Assembly (NCBI GenBank): GCA_021401465.1
Contig: JADDMT010000014.1
Location: 186,001 to 250,000 of the forward strand
Length of the DNA: 64,000 nt
From: Teratosphaeria epicoccoides
Lineage: Eukaryota > Ascomycota > Dothideomycetes > Mycosphaerellales > Teratosphaeriaceae
Direction of reading: 5' to 3'
Part shown: positions 31,291 to 42,465 of the stretch, in pieces
Layout: every line of letters starts with the position of its first letter
Numbering within the stretch: the first letter of the stretch is position 1
Program-made: the position numbers and the translations under genes
Notes under the pieces: generated by a model
Seen by the model: only the letters and a program-made list of their open reading frames with translations
Database searches by the model: none
Told to the model about the DNA's origin: nothing

Positions 31291-32071
31291 GGCACTCAGC
31301 CCTGCTTGGAGACTGTCTAGGAATCGTAGATTGGAGGAGTCTCGGTGTGTCGCGTTGCGACATAGCGTTCTGCTGCAAGGCTGAGATGAAACTGAACCCA
31401 CTTAGCAGTGGCTGCATGTCAATTTCCGCGCAATTCATACGAGGCGCTAGTCTAGTCGCAATGACCATCCTTCTATTCGTGCTGTGTCACACATCTTCAA
31501 GCTTTACTGATGCGACTGGGGTTCTGACATCGTTGAACACTGCGCTCCGAGCAGAAGTAGTACGGCGTCCTCACTGGACCAATATGATTCCTGAAGGGCA
31601 TGACCTACACAGGCAGAAGACGAAAAGCAAGACGTACACCAGCCGGACGACCACGCCGTCACCCAATGCTTGTAGTACTCATCCAAACTCGACCTCGACG
31701 ATTGGTACGGATGGGATGTTACGCATCTTCTGTCCAACAAGTCTTGTGCTCCTGATATAAAGCGAAAGTCGGAAAGCCGATTGGACCAGATAACACTAGG
31801 CGACACAGCTTGTCTTAAATCATCGCGAGCACCTATCTAGCAGTTCCTATTGCAACGATACAACCCACAGTACCCATTTACTGAGCAGCAACTACCCAAG
31901 TGTGTTGCCGTACTTGTTCTGGTGCGTTCGAGATCAGGACAGCAAGTCCAGCTGCATATGTGGCCGAAGTCTCGTATGTTGTCTTGTACAGGGCGTGGTC
32001 CAGCAAAGCATTCTGTAAAACCATTCTGGACAGCTGTGCCGCCTGGTAGCCCAACCTTCACACGATTGCGC
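31291..32071. other. Intergenic, no gene supported
   Basis: About 780 bp between the modin-like relic and the secreted-protein gene. Frames on both strands (31347-31760 plus, 31504-31806 minus) overlap and have no domain. Confidence 0.45.
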
Positions 32072-32860
32072 CTAGAGGATCTCGATCCTTGCGCCTTCTG
32101 CGCTCGGCGCCGAATCGTCCATCATGATCAACTCGGACAAAGGACGACTTTCTGCATCCCGTTTGGCAGTTATGGACTGCGGCCTAATTGTCCAATGGAA
32201 ATGAATATGCTCGAAGATCGCTGTGCCCACAAAAATGCACGCCTTGTAGTAATGGTCCTTGAGTAGCTGCACTATCACCGTGTTGGCCCCATCACAAGGC
32301 TGCGTCGAGGTGAAAGGTGGAGGCTGGAGGTCATCTGAGTCGCCATAGCCTTCGAGAAGTGAGCATTGTGCTATGAGATTCTGCTCATGTGGGTCGTCCG
32401 TCACAACTGTGCTTGCTATTTTCATATCCACGAAAGGACGTATCCTGGTGGTGCAAGCGTAATCGCCGACAACGTTGTCTCCTTGCGGATCTTCTGGTGT
32501 AATGCAGCCTGCGTCTCCTCTCTTCGTTATGGCGACGACAAGGTCGTGCATAACACATTCCTGTTGCGGATGGAAATCGCACCTGTAAATCCTAGCCATG
32601 TCGTCCCCGAAAGTGGGGCTCGTATAGATGCACTTCAGACTCATCTGTTTGTGATCGTTGCACACTGCTTCGTTGGTCAGAAATTCCTTGCGGTCAAGTC
32701 CTTCTCCTTCCGCGAACAAAACATTACACAGGCCACGAAAATCGCGAAAGACCTGGGCGCTTCGAAAGTCTGGGAATGGACCGGACTCTGCTGATACGAG
32801 GAAATGATCGGGCAGCAGAATCAACGAGAGCGCCCACGGTAAGACGAGGAATGGACGCAT
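32072..32860 (-). CDS. Secreted protein of unknown function with ten cysteines
   Basis: Single-exon gene for a 262-aa protein with a clear signal peptide (MRPFLVLPWALSLILLPDHF, cleavage probably after VSA). The mature part is acidic and contains exactly ten cysteines, spread through it (for example GLC, AVC, LKC, YRC, QEC, AGC, YAC, AQC, QPC, KAC). An even number in a secreted protein suggests disulfide pairing. There is no transmembrane segment after the signal peptide and no obvious GPI site. I recognise no enzyme family or active-site motif. The gene sits alone in a decayed, gene-poor stretch, a setting in which plant- or host-associated fungi often carry effector candidates; that role is inference only. 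Confidence 0.6.
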   Translation of the reverse strand: MRPFLVLPWALSLILLPDHFLVSAESGPFPDFRSAQVFRDFRGLCNVLFAEGEGLDRKEFLTNEAVCNDHKQMSLKCIYTSPTFGDDMARIYRCDFHPQQECVMHDLVVAITKRGDAGCITPEDPQGDNVVGDYACTTRIRPFVDMKIASTVVTDDPHEQNLIAQCSLLEGYGDSDDLQPPPFTSTQPCDGANTVIVQLLKDHYYKACIFVGTAIFEHIHFHWTIRPQSITAKRDAESRPLSELIMMDDSAPSAEGARIEIL

Positions 32861-34408
32861 CGTGTCGACGGACTTCGTGAAATGCTATGTGGTATGTTGT
32901 CAACAATCGCAAGTCTGATGGTGGTCTGCGGCATTTTCTAAATCTATATGTTGATCGAAGGGCGGTTTGATTGCCATGTCGATGGTATTGGCGATATTAC
33001 CAACCCTGGTCTGAAATGGTTTAGGACACCTGCAGAGTGGTGACAGTAGTGCATCGCCGGACTTCTTCTACATGATTGCGGTATGCTGGACGATTGACTT
33101 GGCACACCATGCGATCCGAAACCGCCACGGACGGCATTAATGACCTCCATGAAAGGTGCGACGGTCCGAGCTTGTGATTCGTCCGACACTCTTGTGCGAT
33201 GAGACCTCCAAGGACTATGCAGGTCAGGGACCATCACACAATAATGTCGTGTAGTGACATCTCTGGCAAGACCCAACTCGATCAACCCACATGGCCACAT
33301 GGGGGCAACGACACCTGCGCCACATCGACACTAAGATCGGTCAGAGCTGTCATCTGGAACTGCATTCATCACCGCCTGCGTGATAGGTACAGTCGATCAT
33401 CTGCCCACCGAATCTGATAGCGTCCAGCAAGTAATTCGCGCCTGCATGCGTAGCACGACTACTCGTAGCTGTGTAAGCACTCAAGCTCGGCTGTGATGGA
33501 ATGACTGCGATACTGCGACACCAAGCGCTCCGTGTAAGGTCTTGAGTAGTCGCTAGCCCAGCTGACGGCAAGAATTAGGTCAGTTTTAATTGCTTTCGTC
33601 GTAGGTCCATGCTTTCCGAAGTCACCGCGAGGGCTAACAGGAGGTGTTTTTATCTGCATGCAGAGTCCATCCGTGAGGTCGCTCGCAATTTTCGTTCTCA
33701 AATGCCTAATCCCCCGAGAAACAACACTAGCGCTTGAGATCTGGTGCCAAATGAGCAGCTCACGTGACTTGTTCACACTCTCTATACCTGACTTGTCGTG
33801 CTTCAATTTCAAGTCTTACGCATCGCGCCCAACAAGTCGTCTCCTTCCAAGACGTCTGCAGCTTCAGGTGGGCCGTCTCATTCATTGTCGCGCACATGAG
33901 GCTCCCACTGGCTGGGTTTCTTCAGTGACGTTTGCCAAATGATTGGAAGAGAAGCTCGAGCTTTTCCTTCCCGTTTTGATTGGCGTTCGCACCCTGATAA
34001 CAGTAGCGATGTCGTTGGCGTGCCTTGCGACCCTGCGACTCTGCCAGCCTGGCTCAGACACAGGTGTGAGCGCTTGCATGGGGGCCGGTAGCAGTGTTGC
34101 GAAGTTGACCAATGTATGGAAACTGGAAATCTGTGAATGCTCAAACGTAGGTAGAGACCGAACAGAGTTTCTTTCGCTTATCAAGTCGTGTGCTCTCGTG
34201 CTCATTTTCGACTAACGTTCGTCAACATGAATGTGGTCGTATGACATGCTCTACGCTCAAAACATCCATCCAATACTGCCAATCACAAACACCCAGAATC
34301 TATCTGGTATCGTTGCCCGATCGTTCCAAAACAAGATTGCTACCAAACTGACGCATCCATATCACCCGTCCGTCTGCCTGTATCTCTATCCCAAAACCTT
34401 TACTTCAC
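32861..34408. other. Gene-poor stretch of 1.5 kb, no gene supported
   Basis: Short frames on both strands, none with a domain, signal peptide or splice-consistent extension. The first few hundred bases hold the promoter of the secreted-protein gene; the end is the 3' flank of the heme-oxygenase-fold gene. Confidence 0.5.
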
Positions 34409-35305
34409 CTACCCACCATCAATATCATACCACCAAAACCCCAAAAGCATCACCAACAGCGCCGCCAGCAACGCCGCAATGCCGAGCAAGGGCACAAAGC
34501 CCTGTGTCACGACAACTCTTCTGTCGATGTCCTTGACCAAGTCTATACACTGTTCGAACAACGCCTGGGCCACCTTGACCACCTCGTCCCGCTCCTGCAC
34601 GGTCAAAAGCTCTTCCGCTTCTTCCAACCGACTCTTGAAGCCCGCCTTGATGTCCTCGCCATCCTGGTCGCCGTCGAAGGAGAGGAATGTGAAACCTGGC
34701 AGACTGCGTTGGTCGTCAGGATCGGATTTCTCGGATTGCTGAGGCAGCAGCCAAAATTCTGGTCCCGCGTCGGCGAGCTGCTGCCGGATCCAGCGACCGC
34801 CGGAGAAGATGGCCATGTACATGACCCAGGCTTGTGCTATTAATGCGTGCGGTTGTGCTTCCACTCTTGTGCGTAGGCTGTTCATGAGTGCTTGGTCGTG
34901 CTTGGTAGGGTTGACGTCGATGTTTGTCCTCCTCTTGATATGCTCTAGGTCTATTCTTAGTCTGTCGCTCCTCGACATGCCTGCTGGGCGGAGGAATGAC
35001 AAGAACGAGACGACGTCGTATTTGTGCGGTTGTGAGGGATCCAGCTTGTTGAGAGCGTGCTTGCCATCTTCAATGTCCTTCCAGGCCGTCTCGAACGCAA
35101 TGAAGATTTGCGCGAAAGCTGCCAGTCCTCGGCCTAATAATGCTGGATCTGAGGCGTTTGGTGGGAGTCCAAGCGGTAGACGGTCGATGATCAGGCGGTT
35201 CAGTTCGGTGTGGTGTCTGCGCGTGGCGACGTTGATCTCGGTCGATATGTTGGTGTTCGCGGGCGGTGGCGGGGTGCGTGTCGGCGTGGGTAAGTGATCT
35301 GCCAT
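34409..35305 (-). CDS. Heme oxygenase-fold membrane-anchored protein
   Basis: Single-exon gene for a 298-aa protein starting MADHLPTPTRTPPPPA. The helical heme oxygenase-like fold is suggested by NVATRRHHTELNRLIIDRLP near residue 28, where a His could be the proximal heme ligand, and by QAWVMYMAIFSGGRWIRQQL, where the Gly-Gly pair fits the flexible distal helix. A hydrophobic segment at the C-terminus (LLGIAALLAALLVMLLGFWW) anchors it in a membrane, as in yeast Hmx1 and other tail-anchored heme oxygenases. Degradation of heme to biliverdin is plausible but not proved, since many fungal members of this fold are uncharacterised. It is divergent from the GT69 gene, sharing a 630-bp upstream region. 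The start is the first ATG; the frame upstream begins only with TTG. Confidence 0.75.
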   Translation of the reverse strand: MADHLPTPTRTPPPPANTNISTEINVATRRHHTELNRLIIDRLPLGLPPNASDPALLGRGLAAFAQIFIAFETAWKDIEDGKHALNKLDPSQPHKYDVVSFLSFLRPAGMSRSDRLRIDLEHIKRRTNIDVNPTKHDQALMNSLRTRVEAQPHALIAQAWVMYMAIFSGGRWIRQQLADAGPEFWLLPQQSEKSDPDDQRSLPGFTFLSFDGDQDGEDIKAGFKSRLEEAEELLTVQERDEVVKVAQALFEQCIDLVKDIDRRVVVTQGFVPLLGIAALLAALLVMLLGFWWYDIDGG

Positions 35306-35521
35306 GGCTGCCAAAGAGAATGAAGAAAGAACAGAGAGGAAAGGGCGCGAGGACGGACAGACAGCGAGCGGGTCAACGGTTATATCATATCATCGTCCAA
35401 TCGAACGTGGGGACCTGCTGAAATGTGACTGTTCTTACCATCTCGAGCTGTCAGCTGGGATGCGTCAGGCTGTCAGATAGTCCAGCACGCGTAGGTATAT
35501 TTGCGGTAGCGCATCACCACC

Positions 35522-35555
<34 letters not shown>

Positions 35556-35935
35556 TTATCATCATCATCATCACATGCGATTGCCGCATGCCTGGACAAG
35601 ACGACGGGAGGATTCGGGCACAAAACCATGACGAGATCACATGCTGCCAAGCGCGTTCCTATCGCACGGATCTAACCGCGAGACACGACAAGCTCGCCAA
35701 GCTTCCACCGCCCCCCTTTGTCCTTCCCAAAGCATCCACGCTGCAACCATCAACCTTGAAAGACAATGTCGTGATCCAAGTCCTTAGTCCATTGACCGGA
35801 ATCTCAATCACCGCACGGTCGTTTCGGCCAAGAATGCCACGCTGCGCAAAGGTAAGGCAGGATTGTGTTTGTTGCCTGCTGCTGCTGCGCGCTTTTTCCT
35901 CTTTGATTTCCTTCAACTTACCCTTCAATTACTAA
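35306..35935. promoter_or_regulatory. Bidirectional upstream region of the heme-oxygenase-fold and GT69 genes
   Basis: About 630 bp between divergent start codons. It contains the CAY microsatellite and a strong GTAAGG donor-like site near 35852 that could belong to a 5' UTR intron of the GT69 gene. No named promoter element can be assigned. Confidence 0.45.
35512..35575 (+). repeat. (CAC)n(CAT)n trinucleotide microsatellite
   Basis: About 64 bp of CAC units passing into CAT units with one TAT interruption, lying between two divergent genes. A frame through it gives a polyhistidine run, but it is not part of a supported protein. Confidence 0.95.
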
Positions 35936-37654
35936 ATGTCGAGGGACTCGAGCACATATGGCGAGATCATGCCCGCGTGGATGAAGGTATATCGCTTTGA
36001 CCTCACCTACTTTATCTCAGGACAGCAATGGTCGCTGATGGAAAAGCATCGCCGTCCCTGGCTAACGCGGTGACAAGACCCGCACAAGATTCCCAAGCTG
36101 GAGCAGCGTGCCTTGCTGAGCTACGACAGTGGCGATGAAGCGGACGACCATTTCGAGCTTGAAGATCTCAATGGAGAGGACCATCAAATTCCCGCATATA
36201 ACATTCAGCGATCGTACAAGAGTCGGCGGAACTTCTTGGCTTCTTTCTCCAACCCACCCGTTAGGCTCGTCTCGCGAAACTGGTGGCATCACTGGTCGAT
36301 CAGGCTGTTGGGCGTGGTGGCCACATTCAGTTTCGCGCTTGTCCTCGTGTGCGGCCTGTTCTTCCCATCCTATACCACCCCACCACAACATTACGAAACG
36401 CTGAGGACCCGCGTGAAGGACAGCTATCCTGTTCCGGGCGCGGCAAACATCAACAACGAGAAGATCTTCATAGCCACGGCACTCTACGACCCAGGGGGCC
36501 TCTTGGTCTCTGGCGACTGGGCAGAGTCATTACAAGGATTAATTCATATCCTAGGGCCAGAAAACGTCCATCTGAGCATATACGAGAACGATGCAGATGA
36601 GCAAAGCAAAGCAGCATTGCGCGACTTCGGGAACAAACTTCCGTGCAACACCACCATCACAGAAGAATCCCTCAACTACGATCGCCTCCCTCACATCACC
36701 ATGTCCGACGGCACCCTCCGACTAAAGCGCATGAGCTTCCTCGCCGAAGTCCGCAACCGCGCCCTCCAACCCCTAGTCGACTCTCCCATCCCTTTCTCAA
36801 AACTCCTCTACATCAACGACATCATTTTCGACCCCATCGACGCCGCCAACCTCCTCTTCTCCACCAACATCGACGCTTCCGGCCGCGCGCGCTACCACGC
36901 AGCCTGCGCCACAGATTTCCAGAATCCTTTCAAATTCTACGACACCTTCGCCACACGAGACTCCGAAGGTTTCGCCACCGGTGTAATTTTCTTCCCGTGG
37001 TTCGCGGGTGCGGGAGATGCGAGGAGCAGGCAGGATGTGCTAGCGCAGAAAGACGCTGTGCGCGTGAAGAGTTGTTGGAGCGGGATGGTGGCATTTGAGG
37101 CGCGGTGGTTCCAAGCGAGGGAGGTGGAGGGGGCGGACACGAAGTTTGTGGAATTGCCGTTGAGGTTTCGTGCGGAGGAGGATAGTTATTGGGACGCTTC
37201 GGAGTGCTGTTTGGTGCACGCAGACTTGGCGGCGCTGACGGCGAGGATGGGCGAGGGCGCGGAGATTTACATGAATCCGTATGTTCGGGTGGCGTATTCG
37301 AAGAGGGTTCTCGAGTGGTTGCCGCTTACGCGGAGGGTGGAGAGGCTTTATTCGCCGGCGCAGGCGTTTGTGAACTGGGTTGCGGGCAGGCCGCCGTACA
37401 ATCCGAGGAGGTTGGAGGAGCCGGGGGAGAGGGTGGTGGATAGGGTTTGGGTTTGGGATAACGATACGAGAGCGGCGGTACAAGCGGGAGGGATAAACAG
37501 CTTGCCGAACCGGATGCAAGGGGCGTTTGAAGAGGTTGAGAGAACGGCGTTGCCGGGGAGTTTTTGTGGAGGGAGGAGTTTGTCGAGTCTGGTTGTTGAT
37601 GCAAAAAGTGGGGAGGAGCATTGGTTGCATGAGATGGTGCCGGAGGGTGGGTAA
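35936..37654 (+). CDS. GT69-family glycosyltransferase (Cap59/Cmt1-like mannosyltransferase)
   Basis: Type II membrane protein predicted to act in the Golgi on mannose-containing cell-wall or capsule-like glycans; the family includes cryptococcal Cap59 and Cmt1. The main frame lacks an ATG at its 5' end. I add exon 35936-35986 (MSRDSSTYGEIMPAWMK) joined to 36089-37654 by a 102-bp intron, giving 538 aa; a closer AG at 36073-36074 gives the wrong phase. A short cytosolic tail precedes one membrane segment (LLGVVATFSFALVLVCGLFF, near residues 90-109). The catalytic domain contains KIFIATALYDPGG, FSKLLYINDIIFDP, FATGVIFFPWFAG and FRAEEDSYWDASECC. The acidic residues in NDIIFDP and EEDSYWD are candidates for nucleotide-sugar and metal binding. 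The first exon is less certain than the rest. Confidence 0.82.
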
Positions 37655-39433
37655 GAGGGGATCGCGGATGTGCCTTGATGCATAGAGCATAGGCATGCCT
37701 ATGATTTGGAGGGTGGGCGGTCCATTTCGCGATTGAGCTCGATGAGCATCGCAAGACTTGCTTCTAAACCTAATGCACAATCTTACGTCAGAAGGCGCAG
37801 AGCCGCTGAGCGGTCCGTAGTAGTCAACGGGCGAAGCAGTGCCGGCAACGGGAAGGCTTGATCAGCCAGCGTCGAATGCGCAATGACAAAGGCAGGTACA
37901 TGCATACAAAAACTGGCGAGTAGCGGCACACAAGCCAAGAATCACATGTCAGATTCCCGCAATCGCTTGGTCGAAACCTCTGCGCGTCTTACTTACTGTT
38001 CAAAATGAAGGCATAACCCAGATACACCTCGGCCAAGCCAGTCCCTAGCTCCCACTTTGCCAGAACTTCAAATGTTCTGCGGGAGAAGCACCGCCGGCCT
38101 TGGCTGGAATTCAACGAAACCCGGGTGCAGTTCGGTGCGTATACTGCAGCACGTTTACAAAGTCACGGATTCAGTTGGACACACTTCCATGTCCATCCCG
38201 CCCGCGATCTCCGCGAAGACCAGGAGCCCGCAGTGAAATTTGACAACGCGGTCTCTGGGAATGAGGGATCGAGATTTTACAATGCATAGGTTTCAGACCG
38301 GGGCTGATATACATTAATAAATATATGGAGCTTTGAACCTCTTGCGAGAGGAGAAGGCGATGTAAGGAGTACATGGAGCATTTTATCAACTGGGAAAACG
38401 AGATGCCATCCACCACCTTCCTCGCCGACGCTCACCTACCACCTCGTACCCGACCTCAAACATCCGAACCTTGAGACCTATATCCTCTCTACCCACCTAA
38501 GACCTCCGCTTTTGGCGAATCGACCAATGGCGCGCGCTGCTGCTGCTGCTGCATGAGTGACGATACCAGCAATGCTACCCAGGCGGGCGGCCACGTCGTC
38601 AATGTGTCCACGAGGTCTGGGTGTGATGATAAGTCCCAGGGACGAGCGACGCTGGAGTCGGGGAAGGGGTTTGTGTGGTGACGGGCACGAGGATTTTTGT
38701 TACGCGGGAGTTTCTCGGAGGGGTGTTGTGCGGATGGGGTCAGCGGGTAGTCGCCAGCAATCGAGCAATTATTTTGATTTGCGATGCATGGGCGCAATGT
38801 TTGACCATTGAGTGGATTTTTTAAGCAGTCAATGGGGCTATTCAGTCATGCTCATTCTGGTCGCAGAAAGCTGTGGGATGTACCAGTGTGCAGTCAACAC
38901 ATGTCAAGTTGTCAATTGGGTGGGTGGCTGGTTCATGGAGATGGTCAGCTTGGTGTCCATAGTGGGTGTGATCTGAGTAGAGAAGGCCATGGAGTGAGCG
39001 GATGTATGTCAATAGAAACGCGGATTGATGCACTATTAATGAGGCATTATGGATGCGGAAAAGCTTCTCTCCTAGCGCCCGGTTGCTATGAACGCAACGG
39101 CCGAGGGGCCTATTTTGAGAGCAAACATCTTCGGACCTTCTCGCCGATGAATCGCTGCGAACCATCTGTGCTAGCTCCAATACATATCATCATTGCCCAT
39201 TGCGTCTTGCTCATTACACGTGCTTCTTGCACTCCTCGCGATCGTCTGCATAGCGAGCGGAGAGGGAGGTCTCGGAGGCCGCGACACTAAGCATTATCAC
39301 GCCAACGAGCACAGAACGCGGCAGGCACAACGCTCATTACCAAAGCACCACCCGGCGGCGCATTCCTCGGCAACGCATCCCACTTCCATGGTCCTTTGGG
39401 ACAGTTCTGCTGCTGGCAGCTTGGTTGAGCGCA
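37655..39433. other. Intergenic, 1.8 kb, no gene supported
   Basis: Holds the 3' flank of the GT69 gene and the promoter of ASE1. Frames are short; a CTG/CAG run near 38537-38552 is a small microsatellite. The low-complexity minus-strand frames at 37326-37780 are shadows of the GT69 C-terminus. Confidence 0.5.
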
Positions 39434-41927
39434 ATGGACACTTCATACCTTAGCCAGCAGGTCACTACGATTATTGAGCGTTTGCATGGCTTCTTCGACG
39501 AGATTGGCGTGCCCAAGCATGAGCGAGATAGCCGCGAATCTGAGGTAGGCCATATATTTTGTACGATTGGAGCGCATACTGACAGATCCGACAATGTAGC
39601 TCTTCACAGCATTATCAGACACACTACACAACCAACTCAACCTGGTCGCAAAGGAGAAACATGATCTTACGGAGGAAGCGCAAAAACTCATCAAAACCGT
39701 TCGCCAAATGGAGCGATCGTTGGATGATTCGCGGCCCTCGATGTCCTCAGATTACGAGTCTGACTTGGACGGCCTGAAGGTCTCGTTCCCATTGATGGAG
39801 TGCATACAAGCACTGAAGGAGAAGCATCATACTGTGTCGCGCCTACATCGCGAGCGCTACGAGCAGGTTAAGAAGCTGGTGGAGGCTCTGGACTCCTATG
39901 CATCGCATCTCGAGCCATCGTTCGTTCAAATCAAGCTGCCTCCCACGAGTCCAAATGCGAAGCTGTCGCCGACCTTCGACCTTAGCCCGACATACGTCGC
40001 GACACTGGACCATGAATTTACCCGTGTCTACGAGGAGTACAACCGAAGAGTCAGCACAGTCGCGCAGACAGCAGACGAAATCATTAACCTCTGGTCGGAG
40101 CTTGGCACGCCGCAGGCGATGGTCGACAGCCAGATTGTGAAGTTTGCGCATGACGCGCCTGAGCAACTGGGCCTGCATCAGGAAGATCTTAAGAGGTTGG
40201 CGGCAAAGAGGGACAAGCTGATATCAGAGAAGCAGCAGCGCGAGCGCAAGTTGAGGGAATTGCGGGCGAATGTGGAAGCACTGTGGGATCGGCTAGGCAT
40301 AGAGGGCGCCGAGCGCAGACAGTTCCTTGCTGCGAATCGAGGATGCGGCCTGCGACAAATCAACGAGTTTGAGGACGAGCTGAACAAACTAAACGAGCTG
40401 AAGAGGCAGAACTTACACTTGTTCGTGGAGGATGCGCGCTTCAAGCTGCAAGACCTGTGGGATAACCTTTTCTACTCGGAGGAGGAAATGCTGGAGTTCA
40501 CGCCTGCGTTCTCGCAGGAGTACACCGATGCCCTACTGTCTGCGCACGAGCATGAGATTGCGCGTCTAGAAGCATTGAAGGCGCAACGCGAACCAATACT
40601 TGCGGCGGTCGACAAGCATCGCAACCTCATCAAGGAGCGTGAGGAGCTGGAGCAGAGCAGCCAGGACGCTAGTCGTCTGCTTGCCAAGGGCGCAAAAGGC
40701 GAGAGACGCGACCCGGGCAAGCTTCTTCGAGAAGAGAAGATGCGCAAGCGAATCACGAAGGAGCTGCCGAAGGTGGAGGCCAGTCTGCGCCAGACTTTGG
40801 AAGCATATGAAGAAGAGTACGGCCGGCCATTCTGCGTGCACGGCAACAGGTATCTGGATGATCTTGAGGCTACTCAAGCACGAGCACCACCACCAAGAAG
40901 CAAAACTCCAAACGCGCTGAGCCGTCCGGCCGCGGAGGCAACCCAGAGTGCCGGACGATCAAACCGGCCGCAGACTGTGACTGGATCTGTGCGTGGTGCG
41001 CCACCTGCAAGGAGCAAGACGCCTACTGGCCCACCAAAGATGGCTTCTGCACGGAGCGCTCTTGGCCACTCGGTCATGTCCAGCTCGAGTTCAGGTATCG
41101 GTCAGTCAATGCTAGGCAATTCGATGTTGGGTCAGTCTGTCTCTGCGTACGGCACTGTTCACGGCAAGCCAAGCCCTTCGAAAATTCCTGGTGCAACCCG
41201 TCTTCCGATGAGCACAATGCGGGATGGACAGAATTCGCCGGAGCGGGCAGTGCGCTCAGCAAAGTCGCAGCCCGATGTCGGTCACAAATCGTCCAAGAGC
41301 GAAGACCTGCGCAGTACTGTTCGTGGCAATGGAATGGCACCACCTCCAAGGATGAAGAATCTATTTTTACCACCGACGCCCACGCCCGCGCAGAAGGAGA
41401 ATGTGCAGGAGCTTGAAGATCCGTATGTCGACAAGCAATACGGCTCCATGGCTCCACCACCTCGTCCAGGTTATGGTCGCGCAATGCAGTCACAGGAGTC
41501 GTTTGCCTCGTCGTACGCGCATTCACCGTATGCGGGCTCGAATGCGCCGTCGAGCAGACCGATGAGTCGACAGGACTACCCAATGGCGCCCGCGTCTCGT
41601 CAGATTTCCAACACGTCGTCCGTCACGTCGGGTGCGGCTAGTGGATCCGAGAATTGGGAGACGTATACCGATGCTTCTGACAATGAGGAGGTCGATGCGA
41701 CTGAGGCGTACTATGCCCGAGTGAAGGCATCGCAGCTACGAATGCAGCAGCAGAGACAACAGTACTCGAAGATAAACGAGATGAAGCGTCCGGCGACCGC
41801 TATGGGGCAGTTGGGTGCCAGTAAGAAGTTCCGGGACCAAACAATTGTGGAAGAGGGAGAGAATGTGATGGTGGATGGTTCGGATGCTGGTTGGACAGAT
41901 GATGGAGACGTGGGCGATACTTACTGA
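39434..41927 (+). CDS. ASE1: Ase1/PRC1/MAP65-family microtubule bundler
   Basis: Cross-links antiparallel microtubules in the anaphase spindle midzone. Two exons, 39434-39544 and 39600-41927, with a 55-bp intron (GTAGGC donor, ATACTGACAG branch, TGTAG acceptor) in phase 0 give 812 aa. The first exon encodes DTSYLSQQVTTIIERLHGFF and DEIGVPKHERDSRE, a family N-terminus; exon two continues LFTALSDTLHNQLNLVAKEK. Residues about 1-440 are almost all coiled-coil and spectrin-like helix, including the conserved region before NRGCGLRQINEFEDELNKL and the microtubule-binding part LQDLWDNLFYSEEE to YGRPFCVHGNRYLDDLE. The remaining 370 residues are Ser/Pro-rich and disordered with many SP and TP sites, consistent with control by cyclin-dependent kinase in this family. 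Confidence 0.93.
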
Positions 41928-42465
41928 TGCCCTTGTGTGGTGAAATCAGGCGTCGCTCGTGGACAGGTCGTATTTCTGGGATCCGGATGATTGATTCGCT
42001 TCTTAAGAATCCTTCGAGCCTGGTGGGGGTCGATACTGTCTGTTGAAAACGAGGTTGTTGGGGAGGCGTTCTGGATTCGGCGTTGCTGTCAAAGCGAGCG
42101 TTGTGTAACATAACGATGATCGGCATGAAGACATGACGAGTATATTCTACGATGCTCTGCCAGGTCGCTCCTTCCCTGTCAATTCTGCTTGCTCATGAAC
42201 GAGGAAGGTGCGCGAAGACGTCAGGCAGGCAGGCATCCCACTTCACCTCAGGCAGCTGCGCATGTTCTAGCCCCACCGCCTGAGCTGGCTTGGTTGTTTC
42301 CCTTCTGTTTCAACATTTCGAGAAACATTTACACCACTTCACTTCCGCTGCCGCCGCCTTGTGACATTCTTTCCGCAGGCTGCTGCATGAGTTGAAAAGC
42401 AACTCCAATCACCCACCCTGACATCGCCACCTTCGACTCTCCTCTACACATCGCCATCCGTCACC
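41928..42465. other. Intergenic, promoter of the CAND1 gene
   Basis: About 540 bp. The last 150 bp are pyrimidine-rich with CCACC and CATC words, as usual for fungal 5' UTRs. No RNA gene or other element seen. Confidence 0.5.

Noticed and set aside
35520..35630. Polyhistidine-encoding frame.
   Set aside because: Translation of a microsatellite between divergent promoters.
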